From positions 296,119-360,118 of the forward strand of contig NZ_BBXG01000008.1 of the NCBI RefSeq assembly GCF_001570605.1: DNA of 64,000 bases. The letters run 5' to 3'. The stretch's first letter is position 1. Every line of letters starts with the position of its first letter. This document shows, one piece after another, positions 36,176-43,072 of this stretch. Position numbers and translations under genes: made by a program. Under the pieces are notes generated by a model, which saw nothing but the letters and a program-made list of their open reading frames with translations, did no database searches and had not been told where the DNA came from. The DNA is from Herbidospora cretacea. Lineage in GTDB: Bacteria > Actinomycetota > Actinomycetes > Streptosporangiales > Streptosporangiaceae.

Positions 36176-37066
36176 CTAGCTGCGAAGACGACGTGAACCG
36201 TAGGTGTCCAAGGCGTCCTTGGTGACCCGGAGGGCGGCGTCGGAGGCGATGAACGTGCGCTGCGCGACGGCGACGAAGATGCAGTCGACGATGAGGAGCT
36301 GGCTGATCCGGCTGGCGAGCGCGCCGGGCCGGAACTCGGTCTCCCGGCCCGCCGAGACGAGCACGTGGTGGCCCAGCCCGGCGAGGGTCGAACGGGGATT
36401 GTTGGTGATCGCCACGACGACCGCGCCGGCCGCGCGGGCGGTCCTGACGGGCTCGACCACGTCGGCCGTCTCGCCGGTGCAGCTCACCGCCACCCAGACG
36501 TCGTCGGACGTGGCCAGCGCCGCCGCCGTCAGGGCGAGGTGGACGTCGGTGAACGGGTGCCCGGCCAGGCCGATGCGCATCAGCTTCTGCGCCATGTCGG
36601 CCGCGACCAGCCCGGAGGCCCCTACGCCGAGCATGCTGACCCTGCGGGCGGTGGTCAGGACGTCCACGACCCTGCCGAGCTGCTCGGGGGTGAGCTGGGC
36701 GGCGGTGTCGGCGATGGCGTCCGACTCGGCGCGGGTGACCTTGGCGATCACGTCGGCGAGGGGGTCGGAGGGGGCCAGGCCGCCCGGGACCAGCCGGTCG
36801 GCCCCCTGCTGCGACTGGGTCTGCGCCGAGACCGCCGCGAGCGCCAGCCGCAGCTCGGAGTAGCCCGAGAAGCCCAGCGCGCGGGCGGTCCGCACGATGG
36901 TGGCCTGGCTGGCCCCGGAGGTGGCGCTGAGCTCGGTGATCGTGCTCCGGGCGACCATCGCGGGATCGTCGAGGATCAGCCGCGCGATCGACCGGACCGA
37001 GGGGGTGAGCGAGGGCAGCACGGCCCGCACGCTCGCCACCAGGTTCGCGGCCGTCGGTCCGCTCAT
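36176..37066 (-). CDS. murR: MurR/RpiR-family transcriptional regulator
   Basis: A 296-aa regulator with an N-terminal RpiR helix-turn-helix (LTPSVRSIARLILDDPAMVARSTITELS; SQATIVRTARALGFSGYSELRLAL) and a C-terminal SIS domain (VSMLGVGASGLVAADMAQKLMRIG; VAVSCTGETADVVEPVRTARAAG) that binds a phosphosugar. In E. coli the homologue MurR senses MurNAc-6-phosphate. Position after nagZ (ATGA overlap) and before the transporter operon supports the same ligand here. It probably controls both its own unit and the downstream operon. Confidence 0.88.
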   Translation of the reverse strand: MSGPTAANLVASVRAVLPSLTPSVRSIARLILDDPAMVARSTITELSATSGASQATIVRTARALGFSGYSELRLALAAVSAQTQSQQGADRLVPGGLAPSDPLADVIAKVTRAESDAIADTAAQLTPEQLGRVVDVLTTARRVSMLGVGASGLVAADMAQKLMRIGLAGHPFTDVHLALTAAALATSDDVWVAVSCTGETADVVEPVRTARAAGAVVVAITNNPRSTLAGLGHHVLVSAGRETEFRPGALASRISQLLIVDCIFVAVAQRTFIASDAALRVTKDALDTYGSRRLRS

Positions 37067-38538
37067 GGGGGGCTCTCTTTCTCCGGTACGGGGGGTCGGT
37101 GGGCCAGCCGGCGCGCGGCGGCCCGGGCGGAGGCGAGGGAGTTGCCGTGCGTGGCGACGTATCCGGCCCCGGAGGGCGGCCCGGGGAGGCCGGTCTCCAC
37201 CACGATGGCGTCGGGCCGGGCCGCCAGCGCGCGGTGGAGGACCTCCCTGATCCAGGCGTGCCGGGGCGCGTCCTGGACGACGACCACGAGGGGCCGGTCG
37301 TCCCCCAGGTCGGGCAGGGGGTCGCCGACGGTGACGGTGATCGCCCGGGTGCCGGGGAGGAGTTCGGCCAGCGCGCGGGCGACGCCGGGCGGGGTGCCGC
37401 TGTCGGCGGCCTGGTGGGGGCGGGCGACGATCTCCACGACCAGCGGGGCCTCGTCGAGCCGGGGTTCGCCGACCACGTGGAGCGCCGCGGCGGCGGCCGT
37501 CAGCCCGAGGTCGTCGTCGGGTTCGGCGGCGGCCGCCCGCCTGGCGGGGGCCTGCGCGGCGTGCCAGCCGACGAGGTCCTGAACGCGCCCGGCGGCCTCG
37601 GCCAGGCGCTCCTCGGGGAGCCGCCCGTCGCGGACGGCGGCCACGATGGCGTCGCGGAGGGCGTACACCGAAGATCCGTCGGGAGAGGAGATGCCCGCGC
37701 AGACCGCGTCGGCCCCGACGGACAGGGCGCGGACGGCGATCTCCTCGGGCTCCCAGTGGGCCGCGACGGCGCGCATCTCGATGGCGTCGGTGACGATCAG
37801 GCCCTGGAACCCCAGGATCCCCCGGAGCAGGCCGGTCGTGACGGTGCGGCTCAGCGTCGCGGGCACGTCGTCGAGCGCGGGCACGAGCAGATGGCCGACC
37901 ATGACCGCCCGCACCCCGGCGTCGACGGCGGCCCGGAAGGGGCGCAGGTCCCGCTCGGTGAGGACCTCGGGCGACGCGTGGACGGTCGGGAGCTCCACGT
38001 GGGAGTCGGCCACGGTGTCGCCGTGGCCGGGGAAGTGCTTGGCGCAGGCCGCCACCCCGGCGCCCTGGAGCCCGTCGACCCAGGCCGCGGTGTGCCGGGC
38101 GACCAGTTCCGGGTCGGCGCCGAACGAGCGCACGCCGATGACGGGGTTGTCCGGGTTGGCGTTGACGTCGGCGACCGGGGCGTAGTCGAGGCTGATCCCG
38201 GTCGTGCCGAGCAGCCTGCCGATGCGCCGGGCCACGTGTTCGGTGACGGCGGTGTCGTCGGCGACACCGAGGGCGTGGTTGCCCGGCCACGAGCTGCCGG
38301 TCCGGGCCTCCAGCCGGGTGACCGAACCGCCCTCCTCGTCGACCGCCACGACGACGTCGGGGCTCTCGGCCCGGATCGCGGCCACCAGATCGGCCGCCCC
38401 ACGCTGGTCGGGCAGGTTCCGGGCGAACAGCACGACCCCGCCGAGCCCGTCACCGAGGGCCCGGCGCAGCCAGTCGGGCGGCTCGGTGCCGTCGAACCCC
38501 GGCTGGAGCACGCTCATCGCCATCCGCTCAAGCCGCAT
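37063..38538 (-). CDS. nagZ: Glycoside hydrolase family 3 beta-N-acetylhexosaminidase (NagZ-like)
   Basis: A 491-aa GH3 enzyme expected to split GlcNAc from MurNAc in muropeptides. The family signature KHFPGHGDTVADSH (K167-H180) contains the acid/base His172-Asp174 dyad typical of NagZ, and the nucleophile is Asp251 in LIVTDAIEM. No signal peptide is seen, so it acts in the cytoplasm after import. A C-terminal extension of about 150 residues beyond the TIM barrel matches the two-domain Bacillus-type enzyme. Start choice is open: ATG 38538 overlaps the kinase gene by 11 bp; ATG 38517 follows its stop. Confidence 0.9.
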   Translation of the reverse strand: MRLERMAMSVLQPGFDGTEPPDWLRRALGDGLGGVVLFARNLPDQRGAADLVAAIRAESPDVVVAVDEEGGSVTRLEARTGSSWPGNHALGVADDTAVTEHVARRIGRLLGTTGISLDYAPVADVNANPDNPVIGVRSFGADPELVARHTAAWVDGLQGAGVAACAKHFPGHGDTVADSHVELPTVHASPEVLTERDLRPFRAAVDAGVRAVMVGHLLVPALDDVPATLSRTVTTGLLRGILGFQGLIVTDAIEMRAVAAHWEPEEIAVRALSVGADAVCAGISSPDGSSVYALRDAIVAAVRDGRLPEERLAEAAGRVQDLVGWHAAQAPARRAAAAEPDDDLGLTAAAAALHVVGEPRLDEAPLVVEIVARPHQAADSGTPPGVARALAELLPGTRAITVTVGDPLPDLGDDRPLVVVVQDAPRHAWIREVLHRALAARPDAIVVETGLPGPPSGAGYVATHGNSLASARAAARRLAHRPPVPEKESPP

Positions 38539-39445
38539 GCGCGTCCCCGATCAACCGGCGGTGGGCGTCGGCCGACGGGAAGGCGACCCGCAGCCCGAGC
38601 GCGGCGGCCCCGGCCGCGCCGTCCCTGGCCGGGATGGCGTCGCCGAACTCCTGGCGGACCAGGCGGGACAGCTCGGTGGGCCGGGTGAGGAGCGACCCCG
38701 CGAGGACCAGCGGGCCGGTGAACGGCCCGAGCGCGCGGGCCGACCTGGTCAGGCGGCGGGCGGCGTCGATGACGATGGTGAGGGCCGCCTCGTCGCCGTC
38801 CCGGGCGGCCTGGTCGGTGACGGGGGCGAACCGGCCGAGCGAGGCCGGGCCCTGGTCGGCGACCATGGCGTAGACCCGGGAGACGATCTCGGTCGCGGTG
38901 GCGCCCAGGTCGAGGCGGTCGACCAGGTCGGTGCGGACGCCCCGGCCGTCGACGGCCTGGAGGGCCGCCGTCACGGCCTGCCTGCCGATCCAGACGCCGG
39001 AGCCCTCGTCGCCGACGAGCCAGCCGTGGCCGTCGACGACCTTCGCGACGTCCCAGCCGGTGATGCGGGCCGCGACCGCGCCCGTCCCGGCGAGCAGGAC
39101 CGCGCCGTCGGGCTCGGCGGTCGCCCCCGCGAAGGCCACGAGCACGTCGGCCACGACATAGGGGCGGCCGGGCAGCCCGGCCGAGCGCCAGGCCTCCGCC
39201 ACGATCTTCCCGGCCCGTCCGGCCCCCGATCCGGCCAGGCCGAACACGCCGCCGACGACCCGTGAGGGGTCGAGCCCGCGCATGGCGTCGCGGAGCGCGG
39301 CGAGCAGGTTGCCGGCCGGGTCGGCGGCGGAGACCACGTTCGCGCCCTCCGCCAGGCCGCGTCCGGCGACCTCTCCGTGCTCGCTGACGACGACGCACCG
39401 GGTGCTGGTGCCCCCGCCGTCGACTCCGATGATCAAGGCTGTCAC
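38528..39445 (-). CDS. BadF/BadG-family amino-sugar kinase (GlcNAc/MurNAc kinase candidate)
   Basis: A 305-aa actin-fold ATPase. The phosphate-1 loop IIGVDGGGTSTRCVV, adenosine-site ADVLVAFAGA, GTGAVAARI and GDEGSGVWIG motifs match N-acetylglucosamine kinases such as NAGK and Clostridium MurK, which phosphorylates both MurNAc and GlcNAc. With NagZ and MurQ but no PTS, AnmK or AmgK in the locus, a MurK-like kinase is the step the pathway needs. The GTG start at 39445 has GGGGGATGA upstream. It is first in the unit with nagZ and murR. Confidence 0.82.
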   Translation of the reverse strand: MTALIIGVDGGGTSTRCVVVSEHGEVAGRGLAEGANVVSAADPAGNLLAALRDAMRGLDPSRVVGGVFGLAGSGAGRAGKIVAEAWRSAGLPGRPYVVADVLVAFAGATAEPDGAVLLAGTGAVAARITGWDVAKVVDGHGWLVGDEGSGVWIGRQAVTAALQAVDGRGVRTDLVDRLDLGATATEIVSRVYAMVADQGPASLGRFAPVTDQAARDGDEAALTIVIDAARRLTRSARALGPFTGPLVLAGSLLTRPTELSRLVRQEFGDAIPARDGAAGAAALGLRVAFPSADAHRRLIGDAHAA

Positions 39446-39458
39446 AGCTCATCCCCCT

Positions 39459-39499
39459 GGAAATACCTTCCAAGAAGGTACAAGAGGATGAAGATTTCC
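39459..39499. promoter_or_regulatory. Nested inverted repeats upstream of the kinase-nagZ-murR unit
   Basis: A perfect palindrome TACCTTC-CAA-GAAGGTA (39464-39480) sits 19-35 bp before the kinase start, nested inside GGAAAT (39459-39464) and ATTTCC (39494-39499). The position between kinase and a divergent gene, plus a phosphosugar regulator in the operon, makes it a likely MurR operator. Confidence 0.6.
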
Positions 39500-39523
39500 T
39501 ACAACGACCGCGCTGTTAGCCTC

Positions 39524-39588
39524 GTCACTTCGGTGACCGTGGTTATCGGCGACAGGTCGGGTATGGGGAGAAAATGGGACACATACCC
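39524..39588 (+). promoter_or_regulatory. Inverted repeats around the start of the diiron-protein gene
   Basis: GTCAC-TTCG-GTGAC (39524-39537) is a perfect short palindrome. Further on, GGGTATG (39559-39565) pairs with CATACCC (39582-39588) and the arms enclose both the GGGGAG ribosome site and the ATG at 39574. In RNA this hairpin could mask the start codon. Confidence 0.45.
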
Positions 39589-40542
39589 CAGCCGCGAGGC
39601 CCGATCTCCGAGGGGATCATCTCGGCGCTGACCAGTGGTGACACGCGCGCCACGCTTCCGTCCGCCGGCACCCCCGACCCGTTCGGGGACGATCTCCACC
39701 TGTCCCTGTACGTCTGCTACGAACTCCACTACCAGGGCTTCGACGCCGTGGACCCCGAGTGGGAGTGGGACCCGGCCCTGCTGGGCCTGCGCCGCGACCT
39801 GGAACGCGTCTACCTGGCGGCCCTGCGCGACGGCGTCGCCGGCGGCGCGGACGTCGACCCGGTCGTCGAGGAACTGATGATCGACGCCCCGGGCGGGGTC
39901 TCCCACTTCCTGGAGGACAAGGGCGAGCTCTGGCACCTGCGGGAGTACGTCGTCCACCGCTCGATCTACCACCACAAGGAGGCCGACCCGCACGCCTGGG
40001 TCATCCCCCGGCTGACCGGCCAGGCCAAGGCCTCCATGGTCGCCGTCGAGTACGACGAGTACGGCGGCGGCCGGGCCGACCACATGCACTCGACGCTGTT
40101 CCGCGGCCTGATGCGGGCGCTCGACCTCGACGACTCCTACCTGGCCTACCTCGACGAGGCCCCGGCCCCGATGCTCGGGGTGGTCAACATGATGTCGATG
40201 TTCGGCCTCCACCGGTCGCTGCGCGGCGCTCTGGTGGGCCACTTCGCCGCGGCCGAGATCACGACCTCGCCCGGCGCCGCCCGGATGACGCGGGCCCTCA
40301 AGCGCCTGGGGGTGGCGGAGACGGTGTTCTTCACCGAGCATGTGGAGGCCGACGCCGTGCACGAGCAGGTTCTCCGCCGCGACGTCATCGGCGACCTGCT
40401 CCGGCGGGAACCGGAGCTGACCGGGGACGTGGTCTTCGGCCTCCAGGCCACCGACCTGGTCGAGGGCCGCTTCGGCGCCCACCTGCTGGGCGCGTGGGAC
40501 GCCGGGCGGACCTCGCTGCTGGAGGCCCCGCATGCCGGATGA
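39574..40542 (+). CDS. Iron-containing redox enzyme family protein (haem-oxygenase-like diiron fold)
   Basis: A 322-aa cytoplasmic protein of the haem-oxygenase-like diiron oxidase (HDO) superfamily. Candidate metal ligands are in YELHYQGF (Glu, His, near residue 50), the central helix ELWHLREYVVHRSIYHHKEAD, and VEYDEYGGGRADHMHSTLF. HDO members include oxygenases that work on fatty acids, amino acids or heterocycles; the substrate here is unknown. The 3' end overlaps the CDGSH gene by 11 bp, and an SDR follows, suggesting an oxygenase with its own Fe-S electron carrier and reductase. Confidence 0.8.
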   Translation: MGHIPQPRGPISEGIISALTSGDTRATLPSAGTPDPFGDDLHLSLYVCYELHYQGFDAVDPEWEWDPALLGLRRDLERVYLAALRDGVAGGADVDPVVEELMIDAPGGVSHFLEDKGELWHLREYVVHRSIYHHKEADPHAWVIPRLTGQAKASMVAVEYDEYGGGRADHMHSTLFRGLMRALDLDDSYLAYLDEAPAPMLGVVNMMSMFGLHRSLRGALVGHFAAAEITTSPGAARMTRALKRLGVAETVFFTEHVEADAVHEQVLRRDVIGDLLRREPELTGDVVFGLQATDLVEGRFGAHLLGAWDAGRTSLLEAPHAG

Positions 40543-40729
40543 GCGGCGCGTGACGATGGTGACCGGCGGGCCGATCCTGGTGGAGGGCCCGGTGGAGATC
40601 ACCCTCGACGACGGCCGGGTGGTCCGGTCGGACCGCTTCGTGGTCGCCCTGTGCGCCTGCCGCCGCAGCAAGACCTTTCCGTTCTGCGACACCAGTCACC
40701 GCCCGAAACACCGACGTGGAGAGTCATGA
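40532..40729 (+). CDS. CDGSH iron-sulfur domain protein
   Basis: A 65-aa protein (MPDERRVTMVTGGP start) bearing the 2Fe-2S binding pattern C-x-C-x2-S-x3-P-x-C-D-x-S-H as CACRRSKTFPFCDTSH; Thr replaces the Gly of the canonical CDGSH. The three Cys and one His ligands are all present. Such small soluble proteins transfer electrons or clusters. It overlaps the diiron-protein gene by 11 bp and the SDR gene by 4 bp, so it is made in step with both and probably serves the diiron enzyme. Confidence 0.88.
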   Translation: MPDERRVTMVTGGPILVEGPVEITLDDGRVVRSDRFVVALCACRRSKTFPFCDTSHRPKHRRGES

Positions 40730-41499
40730 ACATCGATCTCACCGGGAAGACCGCGCTCGTCACCGGATCGACGCAGGGCATCGGCCTGGCCATCGCCACC
40801 GGCCTGGCCCGCGCCGGGGCCCGCGTCGGCGTGAACGGCCGCAGCGCGGAGCGGGTGGAGAAGGCGGCGGCCGAGGTCGGCGGTGACGTCGTGCCGGTCG
40901 TCGCCGACGTGGTGGCGGGCGCCGACGAGGTGCTGAAGGCCCTGCCGGACGTCGACATCCTGATCAACAACTTCGGCGTCTTCGAGTCGCGGCCCGCGAT
41001 GGAGATCACCGACGAGGAGTGGCGGCGCGTCTTCGACGCCAACGTCCTGTCGGCGATCCGGCTGACCCGCGCCTACCTGCCGGCGATGACCGCGCGCGGC
41101 TGGGGCCGGGTGCAGTACATCGCCAGCGACTCGGCGGTGGTGACGCCCTCCGAGATGATCCACTACGGCATGTCGAAGACGGCGCTGCTGGCCGTGTCGC
41201 GCGGCTTCGCCAAGGAGGCCGCCGGGACGGGCGTCACCGTCAACAGCGTCATCGCCGGGCCGACCCACACGGGCGGCGTGGAGGACTTCGTCTACGGCCT
41301 GGTCAGCCGCGACCTGCCGTGGGACGAGGCGCAGCGCGAGTTCATGCGCCTGCACCGGCCCCACTCGCTGATCCAGCGGCTGATCGAGCCGGAGGAGATC
41401 GCCAACATGGTGACCTACCTGGCCTCACCGCTCGCCTCGGCCACGACGGGCGGCGCGCTCCGGGTCGACGGTGGCTACGTGGACGCGATCCTGCCCTAG
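40726..41499 (+). CDS. SDR-family oxidoreductase
   Basis: Classical short-chain dehydrogenase (257 aa): cofactor motif TGSTQGIG, NNFG (variant of NNAG), and catalytic Ser-Tyr-Lys as IASDSAVV...HYGMSKTAL. C-terminal SATTGGALRVDGGYVD is typical of 3-oxoacyl-reductase-like members. ATG 40726 overlaps the CDGSH stop. Its stop shares the palindrome CTAG with the stop of the convergent zinc-ribbon gene. It may process the product of the diiron enzyme; the substrate is unknown. Confidence 0.88.
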   Translation: MNIDLTGKTALVTGSTQGIGLAIATGLARAGARVGVNGRSAERVEKAAAEVGGDVVPVVADVVAGADEVLKALPDVDILINNFGVFESRPAMEITDEEWRRVFDANVLSAIRLTRAYLPAMTARGWGRVQYIASDSAVVTPSEMIHYGMSKTALLAVSRGFAKEAAGTGVTVNSVIAGPTHTGGVEDFVYGLVSRDLPWDEAQREFMRLHRPHSLIQRLIEPEEIANMVTYLASPLASATTGGALRVDGGYVDAILP

Positions 41500-42257
41500 A
41501 TGTCGTCGGCCGTCCGGGTCACCAGCCCGTGGTCGGCGGCGAGCGGGTTCCACAGCTCGATGAACCGCCCCTTGGCGACAGTGGCCGATCGCGAGTACGC
41601 CTCTCCCGGGGCCAGCCTCAGGCCGCCCGTGCAGTTCCGGTTCAGGTAGCCACGCGCGGCCTTGAGGTATTCGCGGTCGGCGTTGTAGGACGCCCGCAGA
41701 GCGTCGGTGAGCGTCTGCTTCAGCGCGGTCCCGTCAGGGACCAGGCTCACCTCGAGGGTCTCCACCTCCCTCAGCTGGCTTCGCCGGGCCTCGGTGACCT
41801 CGTCGATCACGGAGAGGCCACTGGATGCGCAGCGGTCCCGCACGGCGGAGATCGCGTCGCCGAGGTTCCGTCGCGCGGCCTGGCTGTGGGAGAGGAAGAC
41901 GTCGACCGCCAGTGCCTGATCTCTCGCCGTCGGCCCGGCGACGGCCTGCTGCACGATCGGCGTCGGCGACTCGACCTGCTCGGCCGGTGATTCCGTGACA
42001 GGCACCGCCTGGGCGGCCGGGGTGACCTGGACCGGCGCCGCCGCGTTCCGCGGCGCGGTCCGCCCGGAGGCCCACCACGCCGTCCCCGCCAGCACCATGA
42101 CCAGCATGACCACGAGGGCGGGCACGGCCGGGGCGACGCCGTGCCGCACCAGCGGGCGCACTTCCCCGGACAGCATGGCGTCACAGGCCGGGCAGCGGTC
42201 GGCGGGAGCCGGAACGCCACAGCGTCCGCACAACCACTCCTGGGTGACGATCGACAT
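41496..42257 (-). CDS. Zinc-ribbon membrane protein of unknown function
   Basis: A 253-aa protein. Residues 8-28 form a rubredoxin-like zinc ribbon (CGRCGVPAPADRCPAC), followed by one transmembrane helix (about 43-62, PAVPALVVMLVMVLAGTAWW), a Pro/Ala-rich linker and a mostly helical external domain with a Cys pair (RCASSGLS; YLNRNCTGG). Topology would be zinc ribbon inside, helical domain outside. It is last of four genes in the BTAD/P-loop operon, 11 bp after the preceding gene. I do not recognise a family. Confidence 0.7.
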   Translation of the reverse strand: MSIVTQEWLCGRCGVPAPADRCPACDAMLSGEVRPLVRHGVAPAVPALVVMLVMVLAGTAWWASGRTAPRNAAAPVQVTPAAQAVPVTESPAEQVESPTPIVQQAVAGPTARDQALAVDVFLSHSQAARRNLGDAISAVRDRCASSGLSVIDEVTEARRSQLREVETLEVSLVPDGTALKQTLTDALRASYNADREYLKAARGYLNRNCTGGLRLAPGEAYSRSATVAKGRFIELWNPLAADHGLVTRTADDI

Positions 42258-42268
42258 CGGTGACCCCC

Positions 42269-43072
42269 TCACGCCGACGCCGGCTCGTCGAAGATGGACC
42301 CGGCGACGGGATCGGGCACCGGCAGCCCCATCATCTCCAGCGTCTTGCGCATCACGGTCTCGCTCCGCACGGTGAACTCGTAGACGTCGGTGGTCTGCTG
42401 GGCGTCCATCACCTCCCTGATCACCCTCAACAGCCGCTCGGTCTCCTCTCGCCGGTTCTTGAGCAGGGCGGTGGTGGTCTGACCGGCCCCGGCGGTCCTC
42501 TCCGCCAGGTCGACGGCGTACGGGGTGAGCCAGTCGCCCAGGCCGTCGTGCAGGAAGTCGCGCCAGAGCCGTCGCAGTTCGTTCATCGTCTGCACGGTCT
42601 GACGCATCTCCGTGGCCTCGTCCTCCTTCTGGATGCGGGCCAGCCAGGCGGTCTGCCGGAGTTCGAGGATGGGCGGCGCCGGGGTCAGCCGGGTCACCGC
42701 CGTACAGTCGATCTGCACGCCGTCGTCGAACACCCGCAGGCCGCGCAGCCGCCGGTTCACCTCGGCCTCCGCCGCCTCGGCGTGGTGCGGCGGGTGCCCC
42801 CGGGTGATCCCCCGGACGGTGTCGTCGACGAACCAGCGCCAGCGCTCGCGATGGCGGCCGATCTCCTGCTCCAGCGCGGATTCCGTCCGCGGCCCGGTGG
42901 CCGCCCACTGGAGGCGGACCGCCGCCCCGAAGGGCAGGGTGTCGTGCTCGGCCGGGGTCTGGAAGGTGAACGGATCGTCGATGCGGTGGATGCTGACGGG
43001 GTCGACCACCTCTTCGGGTGACTGGAACCACGACCGGAACCGGCCGGTCGGGCGCGTCGATACGGACGTCAT
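42269..43072 (-). CDS. Hypothetical protein, possibly SPFH/band-7-like
   Basis: A 267-aa protein without signal or membrane helix. The N-terminal half alternates strands and a conserved-looking stretch (DPFTFQTPAEHDTLPFGAAV; VNRRLRGLRVFDDGVQIDCTA), and the second half is a long charged helix region (IQKEDEATEMRQTVQTMNELRRLWRDFL; LLKNRREETERLLRVIREVMD). This strand-then-coiled-coil layout resembles SPFH/band-7 proteins, but I cannot confirm it. The start overlaps the P-loop gene stop by 4 bp. Confidence 0.6.
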   Translation of the reverse strand: MTSVSTRPTGRFRSWFQSPEEVVDPVSIHRIDDPFTFQTPAEHDTLPFGAAVRLQWAATGPRTESALEQEIGRHRERWRWFVDDTVRGITRGHPPHHAEAAEAEVNRRLRGLRVFDDGVQIDCTAVTRLTPAPPILELRQTAWLARIQKEDEATEMRQTVQTMNELRRLWRDFLHDGLGDWLTPYAVDLAERTAGAGQTTTALLKNRREETERLLRVIREVMDAQQTTDVYEFTVRSETVMRKTLEMMGLPVPDPVAGSIFDEPASA

